Shown here one piece after another: positions 36,071-48,170 of a stretch of 64,000 nucleotides of DNA (positions within the stretch are counted from its first letter, which is position 1; every line of letters starts with the position of its first letter). The translations under genes were made by a program, and so were the position numbers. Origin of the DNA: Spisula solida (taxonomy: Eukaryota > Mollusca > Bivalvia > Venerida > Mactridae); NCBI GenBank assembly GCA_947247005.1, contig OX365955.1, positions 36,993,822 through 37,057,821 on the forward strand, read 5' to 3'. The notes beneath the pieces were generated by a model. It was not told the origin of the DNA. It ran no database searches and saw only the letters and a program-made list of their open reading frames with translations.

Positions 36071-36750
36071 CATTGGGAACCCACCAACATAGATTTCAGC
36101 CTTCCTAGACCATATTGGGAACCCACCAACACAGATGTCAGCCATCCTATGCCATATTTGGAACACACCAACACAGATTTTAGACCTCCTAGGCCATATT
36201 GGGAACCCACCAACACAGATTGCAGCCATGCTTTGCCATATTGGAACCCACCAACACAGATTTCAGCCATCCTATGCCATACTGGGAACCCACCAACACA
36301 GATTTCAGCCATCCTATGCCATATTGAGAACCCACAAACACAGATTTCAGCCATCCTAGGCCATATTGGGAACCCACCAATACAAATTTCAGCCATCCTA
36401 TGCCATATTGGGAACCCACCAACACAGATTTCAGCCATCCTAGGCCATATTGGGAACACACCAACACAGATTTCAGCCATCCTAGGCCATATTGGGAACC
36501 CACCAACGCAGATTTCAGCCATCCTAGGCCATATTGGGAACCCACCAATACAAATTTCAGCCATCCTATGCCATATTGGGAACCCACCAACACAGATTTC
36601 AGCCATCCTAGGCCATATTGAGAACACACCAACACAGATTTCAGCCATCCTATGCCATATTGGGAACCCACCAACACAGATTTCAGCCATCCTATGCCAT
36701 ATTGGGTACTCACCAATACAGATTTCAGCCATTCTAGGCCATATTTTTTA
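36071..36750 (+). repeat. Uniform 42-bp tandem array, about 16 units
   Basis: Unit of the form GGAACCCACCAACACAGATT + TCAGCCATCCTAGGCCATAT + TG. Because 42 is a multiple of three, several frames on both strands stay open for 200-300 codons (14-residue peptide repeats). These are not treated as genes. Confidence 0.92.
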
Positions 36751-38423
36751 ACTTCCCCACTTATAAAGCCATACAATGTCATATGATGCAGCAATTCCTG
36801 ACTACATGTCCTATGTAACACATGCAATACTGGCTCTAGACAGATATGGAAATATAAGCAGAGGCTTCAAACAATGAACAGTAACACAGTCTACACTATT
36901 TTTAAGAGTATTTTACCTTAAATGATCTTGACCTCTCACTGGTCAGTATTGCACAACAATTCAGGTAGTCGCCGTAAGATAATTATGCACCTATCAAACG
37001 TTTCCTCCTGTGGTGGAGTGGTGGACAGACTAAGAGGAATTGGACAATTTACTTTTGGTGTCTAGTAATTCCTGGTGCACCCTAGAGAATGTTTCAAACT
37101 TATTTTCAAACATACACTGTGGTTTTGAATTTGTATGTAGTGTGATTAAATAACTGACATACGATTGTATAGCTGTAAATAGTAAATGTTTAAAAGTCAT
37201 GTGTGTGCATAGTGTTCTCATGAAGATATTAAATCGAGGGGCAATCTGTGTCCCAGTTTCATAGTTTGATTATTAAATGTGTGTGTGTGTATTAAGTTAA
37301 ATACATATTGTATAAAGCAAACAAAAATACTTGTACGTTTGAGATTTTACAAAGATAAGTCAACATTGTGTTAAAATTACAGCATATATGATATTGTAAA
37401 GTTTGTAAGTAAGGTAACGTAAATTGAAACATAAATTCTTTTGTTAAAATACATGTGTTGAAAGTTCAAATGCAAACTGCGATAAAAGATATTTTGATTT
37501 CAAAATCAATTATTTTTTAGTGGTAAAGTTTATCTAAAGTCAAGAATACAAGGCTAGTAAATTGTATTTTTGTTTGATATTTAAATACATGTACATTATA
37601 ATTTACATGTTGTTTAGTTAAATATTTTGAACTGCAAACCTATAATAGTTTTTGAGTAGGATTAAATTGTTATTTTTTTTTATTTTTTATTGTTTTAAGT
37701 ACGTTTTTAAGACATGAACTTTAATTTGTATGTTTGGTAACGTAAAGTGCAATGTAGTATTGCCTTAACATATCTTACAAGTAAGACTCTTGTCAATATA
37801 TATAATATAAACCATTATAAATATATAAAATGGTATTATATGTAACTGAAAAGTGTATGATACAATTTGAATACTTGAAATTATTGAAGGAATGAAAAAC
37901 GCACATGTTTTGGAGAATGGGTGACATTTTAAGAATCGCTACCAAACATCTATCTCTTAACCTATACTGGCAATCTATACATCATTTTTTAGGTTGAATG
38001 TTGAACTTTGTAATGGTAACTTCATAATTTGATTGCCTGTTCATCTCAATTTGAAATAAAAAACTTTATGCCAAAAAACTTTTGTTTTTTTAGGGTAACG
38101 TCTGTTTTCCCATATTTATCTTCTTTAACATTGCATTTTGGCATTGAAATTCTATCAGTTTGCAGCTACTAGTTTACTCTCTTGAATAACATATGCAAAC
38201 TTGGAATTATTTAATAGCATCATGGTACAATTTATCTTTAAAAATTAAAATATTTTTTTTATATTTTAGGGGTAACGTATTTTAAAGCGTGGTAACGGAG
38301 AAAAGCCCCACCCGCCAGTTGCAAACTTTATGCCAAAATGTTCGCCACACCTTGGGGTTTCAAAAAAATATAGTCCACAAAATTCCCCCTGGGGGGAGCA
38401 AAACCCCCTCTGGCTCACGGTCT
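36751..38423. other. AT-rich right part of the 4.7-kb element, no gene
   Basis: Long A/T runs, no substantial reading frame, and the right TIR from about 38230. Confidence 0.6.
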
Positions 38424-38424
38424 A

Positions 38425-38552
38425 ATTAGGCAAAACTGTGACCTAAGGTGTCTACACAAATTGTGGACGGACGACGGACGGACGGACGGACGACGGACGA
38501 GGAGTTATCACAAAAGCTCACTCTGTCACTTTGTGACAGGTGAGCTAAAAAT
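38425..38552 (+). repeat. Dispersed 0.8-kb repeat, right fragment
   Basis: Continues the repeat broken at 33715: ATTAGGCAAAACTGTGACC, the ACGGACGGACG run, then CACTCTGTCACTTTGTGACA and GGTGAGCTAAAA. Confidence 0.8.
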
Positions 38553-38783
38553 GTGGTGCAAAAAATCAGTAACAATTTGCTATTTGTGAGGATTGATTGT
38601 ATTCTAGAAGTGTTAAAGTAATTATTTATATACATGCATCATATTTATTGGTTTAGTAAATCTACGATGGCACCAATGACAGCTGGAATCAAATCGTGGT
38701 TACAATGGCCGCCATGATTACTTGGTCATTTAATATTCAACATATCAATTGGGTCGGTGGTGTTTCTTCCATCCAGCATTCTT

Positions 38784-38789
38784 TTTATT
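38784..38789 (-). terminator. Polyadenylation signal AATAAA of the galectin-like gene
   Basis: AATAAA on the minus strand about 115 bases after the stop codon at 38902. Confidence 0.5.
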
Positions 38790-38901
38790 TCAAATCTCTG
38801 TTGAGGTTCAGTCCGAGTTGCTACAGTATATTGTCTCGCCGGTGTTGGTACAATTACATCCCTGAAATTATGTCTTATGACGCAGTAGGTTCTTCTCATT
38901 C

Positions 38902-41900
38902 TTATGCTTTTCTGAACCGTATGTAGTGAAAATCGCTTTGCACATCAAACATGAAGAATGTCACAATTGTAGGTACGATCCCAGTAAGCGTCATATTGAA
39001 TTCATAATACTGCATGCCATTCACGAATACCTAGGTAAAGACAAAAATCAAATTTAAAAAAACCAAATACATAACCAACGAAATCATGAGCGGTTTCAGT
39101 GGGTGTGGGGCGATGCGTTTGTCCCTCTTGTGCTGTTGGTGGTATACATTGTTGTTACATTACTGTAAAATCATAAATATTCGTGAAATCAAATACATGT
39201 ACACGATGAATAATTACGCAAATTAGTACATGTAACTGGGTTGATACATCCGTTCGACCATTCTCTAGACCAACTCTATAGACGGAATGTAAACAACTAA
39301 ACATGCATGTAAAAGTTCGTGCATGTGTTTGGAATGTTACATTTTCGAAACAATGCCTCCCACACTGGTCCCATTGCAATATCAGTACATGGATAAACAA
39401 CTAGGAGTTTACATTTTGTAATAACATTTTGTAATAAGTTCATTTGAACTAATGAGCCAGTCACACTGCCCTTACACTAGGCCAATCGATCCTGGAAGTA
39501 TAATATTCTTATACGCTTTATGTATGCCGCGACCAAGGTTCGAACCAAGTCACTCCAGTTCCTCGTGTACGAGGGTCAGTCAAGAAAAACTGAGAGTTGC
39601 TAAATAATTCTTAGAGAAATAAGTGTTCGTATATTTTCTATTCGTTATATTGAAATATGGTATCTCACTGATGATATGGCGAATACCACTCTAGTCTATG
39701 ACAATTTGATTCTTGTTGCTAGGCAACCAAAGAAGACAACTCCAGGTCATGCGTTCACGCAGTTAGTAGCACAAGAGTGTGCGTTGCTATGGAAACATAA
39801 AGATATATCTGACATTTTCAAACACATTAATTATTTGGTAATACATTAATCTATGAAATAAACTTGATTCTAGTTGTTTTATTCCACCATTATAGAAAAT
39901 ATACTTGACGAAAATGTAAATTGTCATTTTATTGATGGTATTAAAACCGCAATTTTACCCCACCCAAAAGAACAAATCATTTTTTTAGAAAGCAAAGTCA
40001 TACATTTTATTTCTATTACGGTAACTGGACACCTGGAGATGTATTCATAATCTTATTGAAAAGAAATGGTGAATCAGTGACCAGTTTTAAAACACCATGG
40101 CAACGAACAGAACACATGCCGGGAAAATTGATAAAATATGGGTAAAATTGTTGCTAGGCAACAAAATAACACAACATTAGTGACCATTATGAAATAATTG
40201 CTCATTGTTATTTGAGATATGCTATTCCACAATATACACATGTTAGTTGTAATAAATCACGGTATATAAGGTTGAACTAAACCATTGAATTTACAACATA
40301 ATTATTCAATCTACATATCCCTGGTGCGAACGCATACCCCTTAGTGATGTTCTTTGGTTGCTTGGCGACTATATTTATAAGCCTATATCTGATGTCGGAA
40401 TTCATCATAAGATCCACATGGGATGATATTTGACGATGGCTAATAGAAAGTGCAAGCATATTTTGAAGGCTTAAATTACCAACTCTCAGTTTTTCTTGAC
40501 TGACCCTCGTACTAATAATCTATCTAGATTAAAACAGAGACACTCTGTGGAGTGTTCCCGATAATCACTTGGCTGTCTGTAATCATGGGAATGACACTAC
40601 TCGGACAGTTGAAATAAAGACCTGGCAAAATGGATGTTGCTAGCTGAAAATCACAAGGGTAAACGTAAGCGACCGATTAATACACAAATCGAAAATTAGC
40701 AGCAGACTCTTAGATTATATTTTATTATTTTCTCCACGTTTTCTTCGTCGGTTGTACTTAGCTAATATACGCTAGACCCGGACTGAAATCCCTTTCTACC
40801 TTGTAAGAACATTCAAGAATTTTAATTCTGAGGATGTAATTCTCGTCCGTTACAAATGGGAAGTCTTCTCTTATCTCTTCGTTTTCAATCGATGTAACAC
40901 GGGACGTAATCGTCACAGTTCTATCATTATTCCGAATGTCAATCTTCATTGGGTAATCTTGAGCTCTGTTAAATAAGTTTATCTTCATGCTGAAATGACG
41001 ATATGTGCATGTGTCCTTTACAGATAAAACTACAGTTTAACAATTGTGTGACACCGTCCTCTACTTGTCTTTGGCTGTTATGCTACATTTTATTTCTCGA
41101 AATCCATTAGTTTTAAAAACCGTGAAGACCGTTTGAAAACAACAAAACATGGCCGAATCACTACATTACTGTATTATACTTGTAGACTAGAAGCTAAATT
41201 TGGTTTAGAATCTGAATTAATGTTGTTGTTTGTCTTATCAGATGAGTTGCCATGGAAACAAGTAGGTATTATGCATTTTTATTAGCATTGATACACTTTC
41301 AAATTAGTATTTTTAAGGAAACTTTTTTATTGAAAGGTTACTTTGAAAGTGTGTTAAAAGTTTCACTGTATTGTAATGCAATTGCTCATAGATTATAACT
41401 AAGTTAATAAACATGTACGGTGGTTGATTTTGTAAAAACAATGCATATTTTCCAGTAAAAGAATAGCTTATTGTTGAGATATTGTCATATGTTGATTGTC
41501 AGTAACTATGGAACCACTTACTTTCAATGACCAATGCATTTTCAGAAGCTATACAATTGTTATATACATTTGTACCTTGAGGGACCTCACAAAAGTACTA
41601 GTACGTTGCATACAAGTATTCAATGAATGGTTTAGTCGGCATACTTCTGACACATGCGGAGGAGGAAAATGTACAACGATCAAAGAGGGGAGAGCGACTG
41701 CATTGACAACGATTTGATAGCTTGACTAAGTGTTCGGCCTACGTCGCGTCAATCGTTGGGCCATTGTCACACCAATATTGGCTTTCAGTTGGGAGATGTT
41801 GGTGCAACGTTAACGATCATGGCCAAACGGTGAATAAGATTTCGCCGACGAATTAATGAAATTTGCCATCGTTGGAGTAATGTCTATCCAATATTGGATT

Positions 41901-42893
41901 ATAGATGGGAGATCGTTTGATCAGAAATACAAGTGAATATAATATACTATACCTTGTCCATCCAGCTCTAGGTGTAAAACTGACGTCAATCGTAGAACCG
42001 GGATCCAGGCACATTGGTACATGAACACGGACTAACCATTTATAGTTGTTGGACGTTAACGACTGCCAAAATAAAGACAAACAAGTGAAAACAAAATAGT
42101 TCTAAAACATGATACTATTTTGAAGCATATATGTAAAAACTTATAAATTACTAGATTAATGAAATAATTGCAAAAGTGTAAACATCAAATAACTTCAAAG
42201 ACCAGAAGTTGCACAAAAATAAGACGTAGCTGGTCGGTTTCTAAGGCATGTACTGTAGATCTACATAATTTCGTAAATAAGAGAAATATTTCTTTCAAAT
42301 TTTCTAAAACCTCTCATACTAATAGTATCGTTCTAAATATATATTACCATGACCTTCAAAATTTTGTTACTAAGAACCCGGTTTTAATACAAGACCGGTG
42401 TCGCTCTATATATTGCCCTGATTTTCAAAATTCTATCATTAATATTGGTTTTAATACGAGACCAGCCCATTATATATACGATGGTCTATATAGTTTCCTA
42501 GAATTAATTACCAATCATTGCTCATTTGTTTTCCGTTTATTACCACTGACAAATAGTGCCGTCTACCAATACAATGAAATGAAATACAATACTTTATCTT
42601 ACTGAGGCAATCGTTAGCTGTTTTGTTTCAATGTAAGCATAGTCAGATTCCAATGCCCTGTTTGTGCATCAGTTTTTCACAAGACCATCGTAACTGTTAC
42701 TGTACAAGTTTATATCACACCCGCATTGTCCTCGCTCCTTTGCTAACCGTGCGCACGACAATAGATTCATATCATTGCCATTGGTGTTGTATTTAACAAA
42801 CTCAAAGGTCTGGACTTTCCAGCACGTACACACGCTGAAGATGGTGATGAACAAACTGAAGTAAACACTTATATAAGTTCTCCTATTCTCCAT
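38902..42893 (-). CDS. Secreted galectin-domain protein with divergent sugar site
   Basis: Four exons in continuous phase: 42681-42893, 41953-42062, 40800-40989 and 38902-39030, giving 213 residues. The first exon starts at an ATG and encodes a signal-peptide-like hydrophobic segment (residues ~8-24) and a short cysteine-containing stretch (SCARLAKERGQCGCD) that may be a PAN/apple-like fragment. The galectin fold covers about residues 78-213: HVPMCLDPGSTIDV, GWTSMKINLFN, ITSRV, ENEEIREDFPF, and the last exon VFVNGMQYYEF ending IRFRKA. The canonical carbohydrate signature is changed: HxNPR is KIDIR, and the W of WGxExR is absent, so typical galactoside binding is doubtful. The donor after exon 1 (CTT|GTGAAA) is weak, so an extra exon between 42062 and 42681 is possible. 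The classical galectins lack signal peptides, which makes this arrangement notable. A mariner-type element sits in the last intron. Confidence 0.75.
39570..40509. mobile_element. 940-bp mariner-like MITE in the galectin intron
   Basis: TA-flanked (39568-39569 and 40510-40511), with TIRs CGAGGGTCAGTCAAGAAAAA and its complement, and weaker pairing inward (GGCAACCAAAGAA with TTCTTTGGTTGCTTGGC). No transposase frame. Confidence 0.8.
42345..42465. repeat. Two diverged ~69-bp tandem units
   Basis: Two units with CTTCAAAATTTTGTTA / TTTTCAAAATTCTATCA and GGTTTTAATACAAGACC / GGTTTTAATACGAGACC lie in the first galectin intron. They create a long plus-strand frame here that is not a gene. Confidence 0.5.
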
Positions 42894-43599
42894 GATTTCC
42901 AAACAATCCCTCAACACAATGCTATACAATGAAGTCTTTTTTAGATTCACATTTTAGTTGAATATATGCCCTTAAAATGTGTTCTCCGACAATATGTAGC
43001 ATAAAAATAATAGCAAATCGAACTGGGGAGGCAGCGCTCAACAGAAAAAGCAGAGCGCGAAAGGTCCCAAAACGAAACACATGGAAAAGAAATAGATTAA
43101 ACAAAAATTCTGTTTTCATTGGCTAGCCAATCCACATGTTTACATTCGTTCTAAATTAAAAATCTGGTCTGCAAAATGTGTTAATCAATCGAGCAATAAG
43201 TCGTACAATAAAATAATTTTACACTCGGATTACTCACATGTCCACTAAAACTAAAAATATATTTCAGTGCATTAGCTTTTAGGAAATGTAAATAATACAA
43301 TTTGTATGAACAATATGATTGGGTGAAATGGTTTTCAAAACTCAATATTTACTTGAATAGGCAGAGGAAACACGCGGTACATATTGAATTATATAATGAA
43401 CATGTTTTGTGTGGTAGGCATTGTTAAAACAAATATCCGTTCTATTTTTTGATAGGAAGAAAAATTCAATAACCACAACTGAGAGCAAAAATGGCCACTT
43501 AATGTTGCAAACAGACCATGGGGCTCCACGCATTTTGACGTGACTCACATGTATGGGTTATTTTGCTTTTATTTATACTCGCCATCGGAAATCCGTATG

Positions 43600-43890
43600 T
43601 GCGAGGCCCCAAGAAGAGGTTAGTCACTTAAATTTAGTTATTGGGGGATAGTGTGCATGGTACAGAAGATGCCCCAGTTCTAAAAGCATCCCTGGTTCTT
43701 TTACGTGCCGATGTAAAGCATCATACACGGGACCTCGCTTAACGTCTCGTCCAAAGATTTGTTAGTAATTTTAGTTATGTTAGGAGGGAAACAATAAAAC
43801 GCATTTGTTTTTGATCCGGCTGGAGTAGGGATCAAACCCACAACCTACAGATCAGCAGTCCGTAACCACTTGTCCACCCTTACATACGTA
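43600..43890 (-). repeat. tRNA-derived SINE, nearly complete
   Basis: On the minus strand a tRNA-like head (A box near GTGGACAAGTGGTTACGG, B box GGGTTTGATCCC) is followed by a body with GAGACGTTAAGCGAGGTCCC and CACGTAAAAGAACCAGG. A head plus body of this kind fits a metazoan SINE family; the exact family was not identified. Confidence 0.7.
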
Positions 43891-44300
43891 TAAAGGTCTT
43901 ATAGTATTAGAGTATCTAATATCCTGTCGTAAACAAACATTGGTGTCATAGTTACGTCATGCCAATATCAAGCGTAAACACAACAGAACAGTTTATTGTC
44001 GTAAACAAAGTAGGGTCATTAAAAAATACGTAGACAAATTCATCTAAATTCTACAATTCCATACAAATAGGACCGACGATTAAACGAGGAACTCGTTTTA
44101 TTGATTGTATTCATAGTGGCAACGGGGCAAGTCCCAACTTCGTTTTTGATGTCTTTAAGGTGGATTGCCACCTTTTTAGTGAAAGAGAAATGTACGTCAG
44201 AATGTAATGATATTTGGTATGATTGAAGTATGAGATGTGAACTTTACAAATCCGCGTTTTTTAGTCCAAACTAGACCTATCACTGGAGTGATGAATCATA

Positions 44301-45457
44301 CCCCCGCAGCACTGCAGGAATATTATTTAAATTTATAGTTACTTTTATCCTTTAAAATCCAGTAAGAAACATGACATGCATAACTATATAACCTTTGACC
44401 TGTAAGTGACCTTTGAGCTAGGGACCTAGGAAAAATAAATAAAGAACAACTTGATTGATGAGGTAAACATTTGTAACTTTTAAAATCCACTAAGAAACGA
44501 CAGAGTTACAGAGCGGACACGACTTTGATGCCTATATAACCTTTGACCTCTAAGTGTGACCTTGACCATGCACATGACACATCGTCTTGATGTGGTAAAC
44601 ATTTGTACTAAGTATCATAAATATCCAATAAGAAAGACAAAGTTACAGAGCAGACAATATTTTGTGTCTTTAAACCTTTGACCTCCAAGTGTGACCTTGA
44701 CCTTTGAGCTAGTGACCTGGGTCTTGCGCATGACACACCCTCTACATGTGGTGAACATTTGTACCAAGTATTATAAATATCCGATAAGAAATGACATAGT
44801 TACAGAGCGGACACAAGTTTGTGCCTTTTAACTTTTGACCTCAAAGCGTGACCTTGACCTTTGAGCTAGGGACCTGGGTCTTGCTCATGACACACCCTCT
44901 ATATGTGGTGAACATTTGTACTAAGTATTATAAATATCCATTAAGAAATGACATAGTTACAGAGCGGACACGATTTTGTGCCTTTGAACCTTTGACCCCC
45001 AATTTTGACCTTGACCTTTTAGCTAGGGACCTAAGTATTGCGCATGACACACGGTCTTGATTTTTTGGTTAACATTTGTACCAATTTATATAAATATCCA
45101 ATAAGAAATGACATAGTTACAGAGCGGACACAATTCACATGCCTATTTGAGCCTTTTTATATTTGCGTCTTGCGCATGACACACTGTCTTTATGTGATAG
45201 ACATTTTACCAAACAATTTTAAAATCCAGTAAAAAACAACAAAGTTACAGAGCGGACACGGCTTGGATGCCTATATAACCTTTGACCTCTAAGTGTGACC
45301 TTGACCTTTGAGCTAGGGACCTGGGTCTTGCGAACATTTGTACCAAGCAATTTTAAAATCAAGTAAGAAACGACAAAGTTACAGAGCGGACACGATTTTG
45401 CTAACAGACCGACACGGTGACTCAAAGTATACCTCCTTCAAACTTTGTTTGCGGGGG
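44301..45457. mobile_element. 1.16-kb TIR element made of ~150-bp tandem units
   Basis: TA-flanked ends CCCCCGCA and TGCGGGGG (44301 and 45457). Almost all the interior is six to seven tandem units of ~135-160 bp, each with TTTGACCTCNAAGTGTGACC, GAGCTAGGGACCTGGG, TTGCGCATGACACAC and GTTACAGAGCGGACAC. Non-coding. Confidence 0.75.
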
Positions 45458-47609
45458 TATAAAAATTTAGTTTATCAGCGTTAATAGCGCCACCTGCGCG
45501 GGACGTCATTTTCGTTTGCTCCGTCGTTTTTGTAATACATTCCTACGTTTTGATAAAATGAAAAATATCTGTCAGTCGGGCTTTGTATGCTACGTATTTG
45601 GTATATTTCATTTTATGCTAAGTTAAATGTTATTTGAGTGACGTCCTCAAAACCGCGCCATTTTCATCATTTTGACGGTCCAAAAAGCGCCGTATTTTTG
45701 TGTTTAAATTCAAATGTCGAAAAAACGGGACGGTCAAAGTTTTGAAATTTTACTATAATTTTTAATAAAGCATTTGCTAAGTATATGTCAAATAAAATAT
45801 GGGGTCTACGAGTCAGTTTGTTTGTTAAATTAAAATCAAACTTTGTTTGGAGCGAAAAATGCGTGACGTAATGCACTTTTAGTTACATAATATGCATCAG
45901 TCTAATTTCTTTCAGGGGTTAAATTGACACCCTGCCACCAACCAGATTATGTATAGTCATTCCTGTACCATGACGGGTTAAACTGAACAAAATAGGATAA
46001 AATATAGGATAAAATATAGGATTATTATTACAACATACAGGATTTAATCTGTTGTTTCAAGTCTGCACTCGAATACACAGACTTTACCATAGGAAACGTC
46101 TTGACATTTAGAAACGCCAACTCGGACTGAAGTGAGCATGCCATGTTTGAGCTGATTTTAAGACATGAAATATCCAACACCAGAACTGTTGATTTTACAC
46201 GATATACTGGCACTTTGCCATGATGAAATATTCTTTTTTCCATCATGATTCAAGTTTGTGTTTTTCTAGGTGCCACACACATTTAGCCATAACGCGTTAC
46301 CCCGTCATTTCATCTGACGTCACATTTTCTTACTGCTAGTAAAAGACCGGCTTGGTATGATAACCAAGATCTTTGTAATGTCATTGAATATTACGTCATA
46401 ATTTGAAACAAAGAACTACATAGTGTCAAAGAATACACACATGAATTGTTGACAGGTTTTCCTACCGTTAACAAGTGATAGAACAAAGGTTTATATTAAC
46501 ACACGTTTTCGACAGTATAAATCGACGGGTTGTCATGTTTGTTAAATCTAGTTTAACAAAGAATGGTGTTTATGTATGTAAGTTTTTTGCAATTAATATT
46601 TTGTATTGTATTGTTTATGTATTTTTTAAACGACCCTCGTATAGTTGATGATGATTGAGACCAAGTTTTTTTAAGAATCGGCCAAAATTGTGACCTCAAG
46701 TGTCTACACCAAGTAATTGCATACTTAGCAGAAGACTGAGAGACTAATGAAGAGCGATCACAAAAGCTCACCAAACAAACCAGTTCAATGATTTGTATCA
46801 AACAAACACAGAAACGAACAACTTGTATAAATATATTTTAATTCGAATTATCAGAGTACAACATACATGTATAACATATTAAAACAAACAAACAAAAAAG
46901 TCTAATAATGCATGTGGAGAGATATCATACAAGCAGGGGGCTATATAGATGATCCTGACAACAAACATACATGTACATTTTGTATATTGATTGACACCCA
47001 TCTCAATTATCATTAACAACAACTATTTCAAGCGAAACAAAAAATAAATTAAATCACGACATATAATTATGTTTTTCAATTTAAAAATAATTAAAACAGA
47101 TATTTAATTGAACAGGTGCTCTGTACAGTAAAGTTTTTATACATTACTGCCCCACAGTGAAATCTGATCTAAGGTCAAAATAAATTAATTACTAGGTTAC
47201 TATCACAGCCCATTCCCAGTCGTACATGTTGTCCCAAATCATTTTTTAGCTGACTTCTTGTAAAATATCTCACAATTATTTTAAGGAAGGTGTTAGTTAT
47301 AATTGATTCCAGACACATGTATTAGGTTTCGTAAAAAAAAATCAAGAAAAAATCGAAAATTCGGATAATAATCTAGGGATTGATTTATTTTATTGACCTT
47401 AACAAAACATTTATCATACAGTAGCTAACTCTAACAGCACTTAAGGCAACCAGAAAATAATGGTAAACCAGTATTTTGTGCTGTGTTTGAAGACTGTAAA
47501 AGTGTTTAACCATGGCAAGATTTTGATCTGAAAACTGACAACAACAAAAATCATTATGTACATATAAAAATGCTGTAAAGTAATTTGATTGTGTAATGGG
47601 CATTTTTCA
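45458..47609. other. Intergenic, no gene
   Basis: A short tandem run of GGATAAAATATA units lies at 45985-46022, and a fragment of the 0.8-kb dispersed repeat at 46630-46762. The rest is AT-rich with no supported feature. Confidence 0.5.
46630..46762 (+). repeat. Dispersed 0.8-kb repeat, fragment
   Basis: Contains GTATAGTTGATGATGATTGA and GGCCAAAATTGTGACC with GAGCGATCACAAAAGCTCA, matching the right half of 10608-11425 with divergence. Confidence 0.55.
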
Positions 47610-47870
47610 CATCAACAGCCTAGGGTCATAAATGGATTCTCGAGCTATTATGGCGACTTGGGAGTACCATTAGCCTTCCCCAGGCAGCTGGCTAGAGCCT
47701 TCCCCAAGCTGACTAAAGTACAAGATCTTCCTAAAAGTAAGCATAGCATATATTGTGGAGATAATTTTAATCAGATTGGCTGGCTGGCATCGTCACAAAT
47801 AATGTGGGATTTGAACCTGCAGCGGTGAGGGGCAAGTCCATGACCATAAACCACTCAGCCATATATAGGG
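47610..47870 (-). repeat. tRNA-derived SINE
   Basis: Minus strand head: A box TGGCTGAGTGGTTTATGG and B box GGTTCAAATCCCAC, then a body with GGGGAAGGCTCTAGCCAGC. The A-box part has been amplified next door (47823-48170). Confidence 0.65.
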
Positions 47871-48170
47871 GCCTCCTTGTACAATAGTAACAACGGTGAG
47901 GGGCAAGTCCATGACTATAAACCACTCAGCCATAGGGGCCTCCTTGTACAATAGTAACAACGGTGAGGGGCAAGTCCATGACCATAAACCACTCAGCTAT
48001 ATATAGGGGCCTCCTTGTACAATAGTAACAACGGTGAGGGGCAAGTCAATGACTATAAACCACTCAGCCATAGGGGCCTCCTTGTACAATAGTAACAACG
48101 GTGAGGGGCAAGTCCATGACTATAAACCACTCAGCTATATATAGGGGCCTCATTGTACAATAGTAACAAA
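47823..48170. repeat. Five-unit tandem array derived from a SINE head
   Basis: Units of 68-72 bp starting CGGTGAGGGGCAAGTCCATG. Unit length alternates because ATATATAGGGG and ATAGGGG alternate, giving an A-B-A-B-A pattern. Each unit carries the tRNA A box but not the B box. Confidence 0.88.

Larger units (their letters stand above)
33716..38424. mobile_element. 4.7-kb TIR element inserted in the dispersed repeat
   Basis: Flanked by ATT on both sides (33713-33715 and 38425-38427), which restores the interrupted repeat. The imperfect TIRs run about 190 bp: outer TAGACC...TGAGC, then GCTCCCCCC with GGGGGAATTTT, then AAAGTTTGCAA and TTTAAAATACGT blocks in both arms. Interior: AT-rich flanks around a 42-bp minisatellite array (34620-36750). 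The interior frames are by-products of the array, not a transposase. Non-autonomous; superfamily unknown (a 3-bp duplication is compatible with more than one). Confidence 0.75.

Noticed and set aside
36070..36751. Long open frames of 212-302 codons on both strands
   Set aside because: They are produced by the 42-bp tandem array, whose unit is a multiple of three; several overlapping frames are open at once and none has gene context.
42168..42605. 145-codon plus-strand frame in the galectin first intron
   Set aside because: It crosses two diverged tandem units, has no recognised domain or splice context and lies antisense to the galectin gene.
47800..47865. Functional tRNA gene
   Set aside because: A and B boxes are present but stems do not pair well and the sequence continues into a SINE body.
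34620..48170. CRISPR array
   Set aside because: The tandem arrays have no unique spacers, and the DNA is from an animal.
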